DNA from: Microbulbifer marinus
GTDB lineage: Bacteria > Pseudomonadota > Gammaproteobacteria > Pseudomonadales > Cellvibrionaceae
DNA length: 64,000 nt
Assembly: GCF_900107725.1 (NCBI RefSeq)
Contig: NZ_FNQO01000003.1
Location: forward strand, 248,001 to 312,000
Reading direction: 5' to 3'
The notes below the pieces were generated by a model, which did no database searches, was not told the DNA's origin, and saw only the letters and a list, made by a program, of their open reading frames with translations. Both the position numbers and the translations under genes were made by a program. Positions 35,329 to 45,361 of the stretch are shown one piece after another (position 1 is the stretch's first letter; every line of letters begins with the position of its first letter).

Positions 35329-37017
35329 TCAGAGTGCGGCGCGCACCGGCTCCGGCAGTGACAAAACCCGCGACACACCGCGACCGCTGGACTGCGACGC
35401 CGCCTCCAGCTCGCCGTCGCGATCGACGATCACCTGCAGGTCGCCAAAGCCGTCCTGCTCCAGCTGGTATCCCATGGCCCGCAGTTCCTTGCGCACGCCG
35501 GCGTCGAAACCCGGCTGGTGGCGGATCTGGTCCTTGGGCCACAGCTGGTGGTGAAAGCGCGGCGTATCCACGGAGCGCTGCGCATCCATATCGAACTCCA
35601 CCACATTGAGGATCGACTGGTAAACGCTGGTGATGATGGTGGTGCCGCCGGGGGAGCCTGTCACCATTTTCACCGCGCCATTGTCGAGCAGGATCGTCGG
35701 CGACATGGACGACAGCATACGCTTGCCGGGCTGAACTTCGTTGGCCTCACCGCCGAGGGCACCGAAGGCATTGGGCACACCCGGCTTGGCACTGAAGTCG
35801 TCCATCTCGTCGTTGAGCAGGAAACCGGCGCCCTCGACCACGACACCGGACCCAAAACTCAGGTTGATGGTGGTGGTATTGGAGACGGCGTTACCCCAGC
35901 GATCGACGATGGAGAAATGTGTGGTCTCCTCGCTCTCCGGTAGTCCCGGCACCACCGCCGGTGTCGGGGAAATGGCGGCCAGGTTCAGCTCGCGGCTGCG
36001 CCGCGCCAGGTATTCGCCGTCGAGCAGGCGCGCCACCGGTACCGGGTGGAAATCCGGGTCGCCCAGATATTCAGCCCGATCGGCAAATACCCGCTTGCCC
36101 ACTTCCGCCAGCAGATGCACATATTCGGCACTGTTGTGTGCCGGTGCCCGCCCCTCGAGCACGCCATTGCGCACTCGGTCATACATCTTCAGCCACTGGA
36201 TGATGGCAATACCGCCGGAGCTCGGCGGCGCCGCCGAGACGATGCGGTAGCCGCGCCAGTCGGCGCTCACCGGGCGGCGCCACTTGGCTCGGTATGCATC
36301 CAGGTCCTGTTCGGTAATCAGTCCGCCGTTGTCGCGCATAAAGTCGGCGATCAGCCGCGCCGTTTCACCGCGATAAAAGCCATCCGCGCCCCGGTCGCGG
36401 ATTCGCGCCAGCGTGGCGGCCAGTTCCGGCTGGCGGAACAGCTTTCCGGCCGCCAGGCCACCGAAGTAATCGGCGAAATTGACCGCGGGATGATGCACTT
36501 TCACATAGTCGGCAAATTCACGGGCCTCGCGCGCCAGTGGCTCCGGCACCACGAAGCCCTCTTCGGCCAGGGTCACGGCCGGCTGTACCAGCGCAGCCCA
36601 GGGCATGGAGCCGTGGCGCCGGTGTACCTGCCACATGCCCTGCACAGTGCCCGGCACACCGGATGCCAGGGTACCGATCACGGACAGGTCCGGTACCACT
36701 TCGCCGTCTTCGTCGAGATACATATCCCGGTGCGCGGCCGCCGGGGCCACTTCACGGTAATCGAGGAACTCCTGCTCGCCGTCTTTGTGGACCAGCATAA
36801 AGCCGCCGCCACCGATATTGCCCGCCTCCGGCAGCGTCACCGCCAGTACGAACTGCGCCGCGACTGCGGCATCCACGGCATTGCCACCGCGCTGCAGAAC
36901 CTGCGCGGCCACTTCCGCACTGAAGGCGTCGGGCATAGCCACTGCCGCCTGGCGCGGCTGCGCGACCAACGGTGCGGACACCAGTAGGAACAGGAAAACG
37001 AAACAGGCTCGGCGCAT
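35329..37017 (-). CDS. ggt: Gamma-glutamyltransferase (periplasmic)
   Basis: 562 residues with a signal peptide (FVFLFLLVSAPLVAQ, cleaved near residue 20). The enzyme is made as a proenzyme that cleaves itself before Thr365 in EETTHFSIVD, the nucleophile. Other family blocks: GGGGFMLVHKDG, PGTVQGMW and SSMSPTILLDNG, plus GSPGGTTIITSV. It hydrolyses or transfers the gamma-glutamyl group of glutathione. It is followed on the same strand by nfeD, 75 bases on, but the two are probably separate. Confidence 0.95.
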   Translation of the reverse strand: MRRACFVFLFLLVSAPLVAQPRQAAVAMPDAFSAEVAAQVLQRGGNAVDAAVAAQFVLAVTLPEAGNIGGGGFMLVHKDGEQEFLDYREVAPAAAHRDMYLDEDGEVVPDLSVIGTLASGVPGTVQGMWQVHRRHGSMPWAALVQPAVTLAEEGFVVPEPLAREAREFADYVKVHHPAVNFADYFGGLAAGKLFRQPELAATLARIRDRGADGFYRGETARLIADFMRDNGGLITEQDLDAYRAKWRRPVSADWRGYRIVSAAPPSSGGIAIIQWLKMYDRVRNGVLEGRAPAHNSAEYVHLLAEVGKRVFADRAEYLGDPDFHPVPVARLLDGEYLARRSRELNLAAISPTPAVVPGLPESEETTHFSIVDRWGNAVSNTTTINLSFGSGVVVEGAGFLLNDEMDDFSAKPGVPNAFGALGGEANEVQPGKRMLSSMSPTILLDNGAVKMVTGSPGGTTIITSVYQSILNVVEFDMDAQRSVDTPRFHHQLWPKDQIRHQPGFDAGVRKELRAMGYQLEQDGFGDLQVIVDRDGELEAASQSSGRGVSRVLSLPEPVRAAL

Positions 37018-37070
37018 GGAGAACTCCTTATTGTTATTGGCGCTTTGTTATTGTTGCTCCTCGGCGCTGG

Positions 37071-37100
37071 AAAAAACAAACCCGGCACTGGGCCGGGTTT
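37071..37100 (-). terminator. Rho-independent terminator of pyrB
   Basis: Read leftward, AAACCCGGC-CCAGT-GCCGGGTTT is followed by GTTTTTT, 16 bases after the pyrB stop. It separates pyrB from ggt. Confidence 0.88.
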
Positions 37101-37115
37101 GTATTGCGAAAACGA

Positions 37116-38132
37116 CTACACCGGGTTGCGGCGGCTGTGCCAGCGAACTTCGTGGGAATACTGGTCGACCTTGTCCTGCACCCCCAGCAGCAGTGCGAAC
37201 AGGGCCATGCGCACCAGCAGGCCGTTGTCCGTCTGGCGGAAAATCGCCAGGCTGGGGTGTTCGTTCAGGTCGGTGTCCAGCTCGTTGGCCTCGGCGCGGG
37301 AATCCCGCGGTAGCGGATGCATGATGACCGTATTCGGCTGCGCGTGGCGGGTGAAGATTTCCCGGTTCAGGCGGAAGCGGCCGCGGTACAGGTTGGCCTC
37401 TTCCTGGGAGGCGAAGCGCTCCTCCTGGATGCGCGTGGAATAGACGATATCCACCTGCGAGATAGAGGTTTCCAGTTGATCCGACACGCTGACCTGGTGG
37501 CCCGCCGCGCGCAGCTTCTCCACCACGTCTTCGGGCATCGCCAGTTCCGGCGGCGACACCAGCACAATCTGCACCTTGTCGAACAGGCACAGCAGCTTGC
37601 ACAGCGAGTGCACGGTACGACCGAACTTCAGATCGCCGATCATCGCGATGCGGAAATCGTCCAGCGAGCGGCCATGTGTTTCCAGCTCCTTGCGCATGGT
37701 ATACAGATCGAGCAGCGCCTGGGTCGGGTGCTCGTTGGCGCCGTCGCCGCCGTTGACGACCGGTACCCGGCTCGCAGCGGCAAACTCGGCTACCGAGCCT
37801 TCCTGCGGGTGGCGCATGCAGATAACGTCGCTGTAGCCGGACAGTACCCGTGCCGTGTCGTACAGGGATTCGCCCTTGGCCATCGCGCTGGCGGAGATAC
37901 CGACGGTTTCCCGCACGGTGCCACCCAGCAGGTTGAACGCCGAACCGAAACTGAGTCGGGTGCGGGTGCTGGGCTCGAGGAACATATTGCCGAGGATGGC
38001 CCCCTCCAGCACGCGGGTAACTTTCTCCCGGCGCGCATAAGGGGCCATGGTGTCCGCCACTTCGAAGATACGGTCGATATCACCGCGCTCGAACTGGCCG
38101 ACGGAAAGAATATTGGCTCCGATAAAGTCCAT
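37116..38132 (-). CDS. pyrB: Aspartate carbamoyltransferase catalytic chain
   Basis: 338 residues. It joins carbamoyl phosphate to aspartate in the first committed step of pyrimidine synthesis. The carbamoyl-phosphate motif FLEPSTRTRLSF and HPTQALLDLYT are intact; IMHPLPR lies near the C-terminus. The ATG at 38132 has GGAG upstream; the frame opens 17 codons earlier but without support. The chain is slightly longer than E. coli PyrB (311). No pyrI or pyrC neighbours it here. Confidence 0.93.
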   Translation of the reverse strand: MDFIGANILSVGQFERGDIDRIFEVADTMAPYARREKVTRVLEGAILGNMFLEPSTRTRLSFGSAFNLLGGTVRETVGISASAMAKGESLYDTARVLSGYSDVICMRHPQEGSVAEFAAASRVPVVNGGDGANEHPTQALLDLYTMRKELETHGRSLDDFRIAMIGDLKFGRTVHSLCKLLCLFDKVQIVLVSPPELAMPEDVVEKLRAAGHQVSVSDQLETSISQVDIVYSTRIQEERFASQEEANLYRGRFRLNREIFTRHAQPNTVIMHPLPRDSRAEANELDTDLNEHPSLAIFRQTDNGLLVRMALFALLLGVQDKVDQYSHEVRWHSRRNPV

Positions 38133-38380
38133 TGTTTCTCCAGTGATTGCGCCTTGTGGGCGCCAGTCTTTAGCGGATGGCATTCTACTCGGCTGCCGGC
38201 AAGGCGCCTAGCTCCAGTGCGTGCTGCGGTGGGCGTGGGCCGGTACACAGCATCCCGAGCGGTACTTTTTTGATTCCGGGGCGGCGCCGCTGCCGGTAGC
38301 CGCCTGTTCAACAGCCTGATCGGCAATTGTTTCTCAGACGGCTCCCGGCAGCGTCGCCTTCGCATCCAGTTTCGGTACGC

Positions 38381-39835
38381 TCACCTACTTCTGGATCTGG
38401 CCAGCAGGCTGTCGCCCCAGCTCTCCAGTTGGTCGAGCAATTCTGCCTTCTGTGGAAACTGCTCGCGCAGCTCGGCGATCTGCTCGAAATAGGCCTCCAG
38501 CGTGATACTGCCCCCCGCACCGGGATCGGTCAGGCGGCGGCAGCACCACTGCTGCCAGCGCTGCTGCTCCTGAGCCGACAGGGTTTCGGGGAAGTTGCGC
38601 GCGCGCAGGCGGAACAACAGTTCCGGCAGGCGCTGGTCGGCAAAGGGCACCTGTCCGGCCAGCGCCTCGGGGCCACGCTCGGCCAGGTCGCGGTGCAGCT
38701 GGCGGCACAGGTCGCGGTCGTCGTCGTTCAGGAAACCACCGTAGAGGCTGGCCTCCACATCGCGCTGGGGAAATTCGCTGTCGAGATACACCTGGTGCAG
38801 TTTCTCGGTCAGGTCGACGTCGCGCAGCTTCTGCCAGTTGGCTTCGCAGGCGGCCTTGTCGATACCGAGCTCGGCGGCGCGCTTGTCATCGAGCATGTTG
38901 GCCGGGGCCAGCACCGGGCACTTGTTCAGGTGCACCAGTTTCAGCCCCACCGGCAGCTCGCCGTCGCCGAGCTCGCCGCGGGCCGTGTAGAGGCGTTCGC
39001 GCAGGCGCTCGGGATCCAGGCTTAGCAGCGGCTCCGGATCCATGGCCAGGTTGGCAACGATGATCGCATTGCGGTTCACCGGGTGGTTTGCCAGCGGCAC
39101 TATGTAGGTCAGGTGCCCCTGGGATGCCGGCACCATGCCGGACACGTGCAGCAGCGGCGTGCGCTTGCGCAGGTCGATCAGCTTGGCCACCTCCTGCTTG
39201 CGCCGCAATCTGTACACATAATCGTAGAGTTTCGGCTGCTTGCTGCGCACCAGCCGCGCCATATCGATGGTGGCGCGCACATCGGACAGCGCGTCATGGG
39301 CGCCCTCGTGGGCGATACCGTTGGCGGCGGTGAGTTCTTCCAGGCGGAAAGACGGCACACTCTCGCCATTTGCGGTCTCGCGCTGCGGCCACGCGATGCC
39401 CTGCGGGCGCAGGGCATAGGTGAGGCGGACCATATCGATGATGTCCCAGCGGCTGTTGCCGGAGCGCCACTCGCGTTCGTAGGGATCGAGCAGGTTGCGG
39501 TAGAGGGTATGGCGCGTCACCTCGTCGTCGAAGCGCAGGCTGTTGTAGCCGACGCCGCAGGTACCCGGCGCGCCCAGCTCGGCGAGGATGCGCTGGATAA
39601 ACTCTATCTCCGGAACCCCCTCGGCCAGGGCCCGCTGGGGACTGATACCGGTGACAATACTCGCCATCGGCTGCGGCAGGCAGTCCGCAGCCGGGCGGCA
39701 GTAGAGCATCAGCGGCTCGCCGACAATATTGAGGTCCTCGTCGGTGCGGATGCCGGCGAATTGGGACGGCTTGTCCGCGCCCGGATCCGTGCCCCAGGTT
39801 TCGTAGTCATGCCAGTACAGTGTGTTCGCGCTCAC
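38381..39835 (-). CDS. sbcB: Exodeoxyribonuclease I
   Basis: About 484 residues. A DEDD-family 3'-5' single-strand DNA exonuclease used in repair and recombination: YWHDYETWGTDP with the first acidic pair, QFAGIRTDEDLNIVGEP, GYNSLRFDDEVTRH, and EGAHDALSDVRATI with the last catalytic Asp. The GTG at 39835 has GGAGG five bases ahead and is preferred over the in-frame ATG at 39847, which itself overlaps that GGAGG. Confidence 0.92.
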   Translation of the reverse strand: MSANTLYWHDYETWGTDPGADKPSQFAGIRTDEDLNIVGEPLMLYCRPAADCLPQPMASIVTGISPQRALAEGVPEIEFIQRILAELGAPGTCGVGYNSLRFDDEVTRHTLYRNLLDPYEREWRSGNSRWDIIDMVRLTYALRPQGIAWPQRETANGESVPSFRLEELTAANGIAHEGAHDALSDVRATIDMARLVRSKQPKLYDYVYRLRRKQEVAKLIDLRKRTPLLHVSGMVPASQGHLTYIVPLANHPVNRNAIIVANLAMDPEPLLSLDPERLRERLYTARGELGDGELPVGLKLVHLNKCPVLAPANMLDDKRAAELGIDKAACEANWQKLRDVDLTEKLHQVYLDSEFPQRDVEASLYGGFLNDDDRDLCRQLHRDLAERGPEALAGQVPFADQRLPELLFRLRARNFPETLSAQEQQRWQQWCCRRLTDPGAGGSITLEAYFEQIAELREQFPQKAELLDQLESWGDSLLARSRSR

Positions 39836-39942
39836 CTTGCCCTCCATTTTTAGCGCGCATGATAACATCCGCCGCGCCGGCGACTGGACAGCGGCGGCGC
39901 TTCATCACACTATTGCCCGACACGAATACAAGGAATGTAAAG

Positions 39943-40392
39943 ATGGCCGTCAAACCCGTCCCCGAGGGATACCACAGCGTAAGCCCCTACCTGAGCGTCA
40001 ACGGCGCCGCCAGTGCGATAAAATTCTATGAGCAGGCATTCGGCGCCCGGGAGCTGTTCCGCTTCCCGATGCCCGACGGCAGCATCGCCCATGCGGAGAT
40101 CCAGATCGGCGATACCCGTATTTCACTGGCCGACGACAATGAAGAGGCGGGCTTGCTGAGCCCGCAGGGCAGCTCGCCGGTCGGTCTGCTGCTGTATGTA
40201 GACGATGTCGACAGCGTCTTCGCCCGTGCCGTCGAGGCCGGTGCCACCGTGAAACGAGCACTGCAAGACCAGTTTTACGGCGACCGCACCGGTACCCTGC
40301 AGGACCCGTTCGGCCACGTGTGGTTCCTGGCCACGCATATCGAGGACGTGCCGATGGACGAGCTGGAGCGCCGCGCAGCGGAACTCGCCTGA
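39943..40392 (+). CDS. VOC-superfamily (glyoxalase/bleomycin-resistance, PhnB-like) protein
   Basis: 149 residues with the paired beta-alpha-beta-beta-beta pattern of the vicinal-oxygen-chelate fold. [20 protein letters not shown] at the start and [15 protein letters not shown] at the end are typical of PhnB/YdcE-like members. Metal ligands are partly conserved (HAEIQIG and DPFGH). Substrate is unknown. The ATG at 39943 has AAGGAA upstream; a longer frame from 39820 overlaps sbcB and is unlikely. Confidence 0.85.
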   Translation: MAVKPVPEGYHSVSPYLSVNGAASAIKFYEQAFGARELFRFPMPDGSIAHAEIQIGDTRISLADDNEEAGLLSPQGSSPVGLLLYVDDVDSVFARAVEAGATVKRALQDQFYGDRTGTLQDPFGHVWFLATHIEDVPMDELERRAAELA

Positions 40393-40411
40393 TTCGCCTG
40401 GCCACGGCCCC

Positions 40412-40505
40412 GGCCCTGCTGCTGGTGGCCTGCCGGCAAAAAACCTGATCGATCTGGTCACCGGCCACAGGCGCTTTTCCCGGCTGGCCACCGACAGCAG
40501 GGGCC
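40412..40505. repeat. Palindromic element, family 1, copy B (VOC-argS spacer)
   Basis: About 25 bases at 40412-40436 pair with 40480-40505 with a few mismatches and one extra base; the ends begin GGCCCTGCTG. The interior contains AAAAAACCTGATCG, found reversed in copy A. It begins 20 bases after the VOC stop and lies about 110 bases before argS. Confidence 0.7.
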
Positions 40506-40618
40506 CTTACAGTGGCGCGCCCTGGCGCCCACTTGGCCGAAGTTCCGGGCGGCCGGTTGCAAAGCCGCCCCCGCCCATTAAAATCCCGCGTTCCCACGAA
40601 TTACAGCAGCAGTCTCCT

Positions 40619-42355
40619 ATGAATATTCGCCAGCTCCTCTCCGACAAGTTCCAGGCCGCCATGCTGGCCGCCGGCATTCCCGCTGAGTGCGGCCCGGTGG
40701 TGGCACCGGCGAAGAAAGCGGGCTTCGGCGACTACCAGGCCAACGGCGCCATGGGCGCGGCCAAGCGCATGGGAACCAACCCACGCGAACTGGCGGCGAA
40801 GATCCTCGAGCACCTGGATCGGGGCGAGATGATCGAGAAGGTCGAGATCGCTGGCCCCGGCTTCATGAATATTCACCTGAGCGAACAGTGGCTGGCCGAC
40901 AAGCTGGCCGCCACAGAGAAGGATGAGCGACTGAATATCGCCGCCGTGGAACAGCCGCAGACGGTGGTAATCGACTACTCCCACCCGAATCTGGCGAAGG
41001 AGATGCACGTCGGCCACCTGCGCTCCACCATTATCGGTGACGCCCTGGCGCGCCTGCTGGAATTCCAGGGCCACAAGGTCGTGCGCCAGAACCATATGGG
41101 CGACTGGGGCACCCAGTTCGGCATGCTGCTGGCCCACCTGTCCGACAAACTGGAGAGCAGCGACGCCGAGGTGGCGCTGGCAGACCTGGAGACCTTCTAC
41201 CGCGAGGCCAAGATACGCTTCGACGACGAGGAAGGCTTCGCCGACCGCGCGCGCGAGTACGTGGTGAAGCTGCAGGGCGGCGACCCCGAGTGCCTGAAGC
41301 TATGGCAGCAGTTTATCGATATCTCCATCAGCCACAGTGAGGAGATCTACCAGAAGCTCAATGTCACCCTGAAGCGCAGCGACGTCTACGGCGAGAGCCA
41401 GTACAACGAAGACCTGCCGGTGCTGGTGAAGGAGCTGCTGGACCGCGGCATCGCCGTCGAGGACCAGGGCGCCATCGTCGTGTTCCTCGAGGAGATGGCC
41501 GACAAGGAAGGCAATCCCAGCCCGATGATCATCCAGAAGAAAGGCGGCGGCTACCTCTATGCCACCACCGACCTGGCCGCCATCCGCTACCGCGCCAACC
41601 AGCTGCACGCGGACCGCATCCTCTACGTGGTCGACGCGCGCCAGTCCCTGCACCTGCAGCAGGCGTTCACCGCCTCGCGCAAGGCCGGCTTCCTGCCGGA
41701 GTCGGTATCGCTGGAACACTGCGCCTTCGGCACCATGATGGGTGACGACGGCAAGCCGTTCAAAACCCGCACCGGCGGCACGGTAAAACTGGCCGCGCTG
41801 CTCGACGAAGCCATCGAACGCGCCGAAAAACTGGTGGCGGAGAAGAACCCGGACCTGGACGCCGACACCTGCGCCGAGATCGCGCGCAAGGTGGGCATCG
41901 GCGCGGTCAAGTACGCAGACCTGAGCAAGACGCGCACCAACGATTATGTGTTCAGCTGGGAAGCGATGCTCAGCTTCGAGGGCAACACCGCGCCCTACCT
42001 GCAGTATGCCTACACCCGCGTGCGCTCCATCTTCCGCCGCGCCGGTATCGAGCCGAGCGAGCTGACCGGCGACATCCAGCTGGGCACCGCCGAGGAACGC
42101 GCACTGGCGGTCAAGCTGTGCCAGTTCGGCGAGGTGCTGGATCAGGTTGCCAAGGACACCTTCCCGCACATGCTCTGCAGCTACCTGTACGACCTGGCCA
42201 GCGCTTACATGGCCTTCTACGAGGCCTGCCCGGTGCTGAAGGAAGGCGTCAGTGAAGAACAGAAACACAGCCGCCTGCAGCTATGCGACCTGGTCGCGCG
42301 CACCATCGCTACCGGACTCGGCCTGCTCGGCATTGAAGTCATGGAGCAGATGTAA
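40619..42355 (+). CDS. argS: Arginyl-tRNA synthetase
   Basis: A 578-residue class I synthetase. The HIGH motif reads HVGH within [17 protein letters not shown] (about 120-136). The N-terminal Arg-tRNA-specific domain starts [11 protein letters not shown], and the C-terminal anticodon-binding part contains [15 protein letters not shown]. The usual length is 570-590. It is flanked by family-1 palindromes on both sides (copies B and C). Confidence 0.96.
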   Translation: MNIRQLLSDKFQAAMLAAGIPAECGPVVAPAKKAGFGDYQANGAMGAAKRMGTNPRELAAKILEHLDRGEMIEKVEIAGPGFMNIHLSEQWLADKLAATEKDERLNIAAVEQPQTVVIDYSHPNLAKEMHVGHLRSTIIGDALARLLEFQGHKVVRQNHMGDWGTQFGMLLAHLSDKLESSDAEVALADLETFYREAKIRFDDEEGFADRAREYVVKLQGGDPECLKLWQQFIDISISHSEEIYQKLNVTLKRSDVYGESQYNEDLPVLVKELLDRGIAVEDQGAIVVFLEEMADKEGNPSPMIIQKKGGGYLYATTDLAAIRYRANQLHADRILYVVDARQSLHLQQAFTASRKAGFLPESVSLEHCAFGTMMGDDGKPFKTRTGGTVKLAALLDEAIERAEKLVAEKNPDLDADTCAEIARKVGIGAVKYADLSKTRTNDYVFSWEAMLSFEGNTAPYLQYAYTRVRSIFRRAGIEPSELTGDIQLGTAEERALAVKLCQFGEVLDQVAKDTFPHMLCSYLYDLASAYMAFYEACPVLKEGVSEEQKHSRLQLCDLVARTIATGLGLLGIEVMEQM

Positions 42356-42393
42356 CGAGCCGACCACAACGCCGTAACTGCCCTCGATGCGAA

Positions 42394-42556
42394 GGCCCTG
42401 ATGCCGGTGGCGATTTGCCAGACCTTACGCGGCCATGGATGGCCGCGTAGAGCGTACGACCGCCAGGGAAGGCGGAAGTGCAGATTTTGCAGGAGCAAAA
42501 ATCTGCCAAGGATGTATTCACAGCGTGTCTGGCAAATCGCCACCGGTAGCAGGGCC
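42394..42556. repeat. Palindromic element, family 1, copy C with nested hairpins
   Basis: The longest copy. Thirty bases at 42394-42423 pair with 42527-42556 with only two mismatches. Inside lie three separate hairpins: a perfect 11-base inverted repeat (42426-42436 with 42439-42449), CCGCC/GGCGG (42460-42475), and a 12-base arm pair with one bulge (42480-42506). The predicted fold is therefore a long stem carrying three branches. It lies between argS and the reductase gene. Confidence 0.8.
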
Positions 42557-42584
42557 GCCGATTAGCCGACAAAGAAAACAAATC

Positions 42585-43466
42585 TTGAAAATACTGATCA
42601 CCGGCGCCTCCGGCCTGCTCGGCCGCAGCGTCTTCTCACAGCTCAGCGCCAATCCCGCATTCGATGTAACCGGCACCGCCTTTTCCCGCGCCGGCGAAAA
42701 CCTGCGGCGGCTGGATCTCACCGATTCTGCCGCCGTGGCAGACATGCTGCGCGAGATACAGCCGCAGGTGGTTATCCACTGCGCCGCCGAACGCTGGCCG
42801 GATCGCTGCGCGGAGAACCCCGACGCGGCCTGGCAGCTCAATGTGCAGAGTACGGAAAGGCTGGCCCAGCTGTGTCGCGATACCGGTGCGCAGCTGGTGT
42901 ATATCTCCACCGACTATGTCTTCGACGGCAGCGCGCCGCCCTACTCCGCCGACGACGAGCCCAACCCGATCAACTTCTACGGCCGCAGCAAACTGGCCGG
43001 TGAACAGGCGGTGCTCGGCAATGGCGATCACTGGGTGTTGCGCGTGCCGCTGCTGTTCGGCCCGGTGACTTACCTGCGCGAGTCCGGGGTAACCGCACTG
43101 CTGGAAACGGTTCGCGATCCGCAAGCGGTTACGCTGGATGACTGGGCCATTCGCTTCCCCACCAGTGTCGAGGACGTCGCCCGGGTGCTGGAGCAGTGCC
43201 TGCTGAAAACCGCGGTAGGCGCCCACCTCGGCGGTATCTATCAGTGGAGTGGCGATACCGCCTGCACGCGCTACCAGCTGGCCAGAGTGGTGGCGGAGAC
43301 TTACGGCCTGTCGGCGGACCACCTGTCTGGCGACCCCGCGCCGCAGTATAACGAGCCCCGCCCGTATAACTGCCAGCTGGACAAGTCGCGCCTCACCGAC
43401 ATGGGTATCGAAGCCGGTGAACCACTGACACAGCAGCTGGCGCGTTACCTGCACCCGTTCCTATAG
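42585..43466 (+). CDS. SDR-type NAD(P)-dependent reductase (RfbD/MAT2B-like)
   Basis: About 293 residues. It has the N-terminal Rossmann motif ITGASGLLGRSV, ISTDYVFDGSAPPYS, and the YGRSK (YxxxK) catalytic pair. It resembles dTDP-4-dehydrorhamnose reductase and the regulatory beta subunit of S-adenosylmethionine synthetase; the actual substrate is unknown. The start is inferred as the TTG at 42585, giving MKILITGASG. The longer frame runs through palindromic element C and is implausible. Confidence 0.8.
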   Translation: MKILITGASGLLGRSVFSQLSANPAFDVTGTAFSRAGENLRRLDLTDSAAVADMLREIQPQVVIHCAAERWPDRCAENPDAAWQLNVQSTERLAQLCRDTGAQLVYISTDYVFDGSAPPYSADDEPNPINFYGRSKLAGEQAVLGNGDHWVLRVPLLFGPVTYLRESGVTALLETVRDPQAVTLDDWAIRFPTSVEDVARVLEQCLLKTAVGAHLGGIYQWSGDTACTRYQLARVVAETYGLSADHLSGDPAPQYNEPRPYNCQLDKSRLTDMGIEAGEPLTQQLARYLHPFL

Positions 43467-43509
43467 ACGGCCGGTGGAAAAGAGAAAGAAGAAATAAGCG
43501 GAAACCGCG

Positions 43510-43830
43510 TCAGGCGATTTCCGCCGGGGGGGATGAAGAGGAGGAGATCCGGCTGGCCACCTGGGCCAACCCGGGCATTTTTTCCAGGCGCCCGACGGGC
43601 ACCCGTATAGCTTCCGCAACCAGCGCGCCTTCGAGCAGCTGTGATGCGATATCCAACTGGTGGTTCTGCAAAACCCACAGTTCCGAATACCAGGCCACAG
43701 GGCCGCTGTCCTCTTGTGGTACGTCGACCACAGATTGTTGCATCAGAACCGAGATACCGGCCCGTTCCAGCAACGTATACAGGTGACAAACAAGCAGTTG
43801 GTCGCTGGCGATAAAGATCCTTTGCGCCAT
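43510..43830 (-). CDS. DUF2007-domain protein
   Basis: 106 residues. The N-terminal IASDQLLVCHLYTLLERAG and ELWVLQNHQLDIASQLL segments follow the DUF2007 (putative signal-transducing) pattern. The C-terminus is Ser-rich and low complexity. Function is unknown. It is convergent with the reductase gene. Confidence 0.75.
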   Translation of the reverse strand: MAQRIFIASDQLLVCHLYTLLERAGISVLMQQSVVDVPQEDSGPVAWYSELWVLQNHQLDIASQLLEGALVAEAIRVPVGRLEKMPGLAQVASRISSSSSPPAEIA

Positions 43831-44073
43831 GATCAGATTTTCCGCAGTCCTTGCCGGCTGACAGCCTCAGCAATCTCATTATCTTTTTATTTATCGCTTT
43901 CAGTGCCCCGAATAACGCCGAAAATACATTCGGGTACCCTTAAAGGTAGACCACGGCAGGTCATAGCGCGATGTTCAACCTTATATAGAAGTGGGGAATT
44001 ACGACACGCGCAGGAAAGTGGACCAAGAGCAAGAGCCACAGGCAATATCCAGGTCCAATTCCGGGAACAAATA

Positions 44074-44999
44074 CTAACGGCGCATTTTTTCGAGAATTTC
44101 GGCCAGCCTGTCCGAGTGACAGAGTGTGCTGCCGAATTGTTCAACCGTCGCAGCACCGGCGGCCACTGCGTAACGGGCGGCCGAGATCGGGGGCTGCCCG
44201 TTGGCAATGGCGAGGGCAAACGCCCCCAGCATGCTGTCACCGGCACCGGTGGTGTCAACGACCTGCACTTGGGGCGCCTTGATGTAATCGCTACTCTCTC
44301 GTGTCACGCACACGGCGCCCTCGGAGCCCAGCGAAATCAGGATAACGCGAACCCCTTGCCCTCCCCTTACCACTGCTTCCGCCCGCTCGATCAGTTCTCG
44401 ACGATCGCCCCGCCCCCCTGAACCGCCACCCACTCCGACTTATTCGGCTTTATTGCGAACAGACGCTCTTCCGCCATGGCCCTGCGCATCGCCTCGGGCG
44501 GGCTATCGAGAAACAACAGAGCCCCGCGTTTTTTCGCCACCGCGGCCACGCGCGAGTAAAAGTCATCGGGAACGCCGGGGGGCAGACTGCCGCTGGCGAT
44601 CAACAGCGAACCATCTCCAAGGACCTCTTCCAGCCGGCGCAGGGCAGATTGCCACTCCCGTTCACGCAACTCAGGTCCCGGCAGCACCAGTCGGTATTCA
44701 CCCTCTTCGTCTTCGGGATTGGCGAGAATATTGATCCTGGTGTTCTCCTGGATATCGATCCGCGCTGTTGCGATTCCCGCGCGCGCCAATTGCTGCACAA
44801 TGATCCGGCCCGTTTCACCACCGCAGGTAAACATCGCGCAGGACTTGCCTCCCAGGTTGGCGATAGCGCGGCTACAGTTGATCCCGCCGCCGCCGGGAGT
44901 GATGCTCGCATCCCGGCAGCGAAGTTTGCGCTTGATTTCCAGCCGCGGTGTGGTTACTGCAAGATCGACAGCCGGGTTCATGGTAAGTGTCCAGATCAT
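44074..44999 (-). pseudogene. pfkB: 6-Phosphofructokinase II (PfkB), broken by a one-base frameshift
   Basis: Two frames together give a full PfkB-type kinase. The first (44391-44999, 202 residues) has MIWTLTMNPAVDLAVTTPR, PGGGGINCSRAIANLGG and KPNKSEW. The second, continuing from about 44413 to 44074, has VILISLGSEGAV and the catalytic VVDTTGAGDSMLGAFALA. One extra base would give 308 residues, the length of E. coli PfkB (309). The break falls in a run of six C (plus strand, 44413-44418) next to four more C, so adding one G to the coding-strand run restores the frame. This could be a real mutation, phase variation or a sequencing error. A neighbouring role in glycolysis would be lost or conditional. 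Confidence 0.85.
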
Positions 45000-45361
45000 C
45001 TAGCACCCGCGGGATATCAGGAGACAAACAGCAACCTATCGCTTAGAACATTATTGCGCCATTGACGCAATAACAGGATTTGATCCAGCTTTACCGCCAT
45101 AAAATAGCACTTTTGACGCTAAAATCCGGCAGATTGCCGGCATCGCCCGCGATTGCTAAGATGCGCGCGCCCGGCGCCCCAACAGACCCCGCGATCCGCC
45201 TGTCTGACGGCTGCCAGCCTGCTCTTTCCCAAGGTCTGTTCCTCGACTATCCGCCGTGCGGAGACCGCGGGCCTATTGAGGAAAGCGGGACAGACACCAG
45301 GTGCTATTTTTAACCGCGAGCGCACCAGCGACGACTCCCTGCGATTACAGGAACGAAGTTT
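45000..45361. other. Spacer between pfkB and gcvP
   Basis: Divergent spacer of about 360 bases. A TTGACG at about 45062 and another at about 45112 could be -35 elements but no matching -10 at 16-18 bases is clear. No glycine-riboswitch motif was recognised. A 77-codon frame at 45080-45313 lacks a start site and coding features. Confidence 0.4.

Noticed and set aside
45080..45313. 77-codon frame upstream of gcvP as a possible leader peptide or gene
   Set aside because: No ribosome-binding site and no conserved features.
45000..45361. Glycine riboswitch before gcvP
   Set aside because: The conserved tandem aptamer core was not recognised in the spacer.
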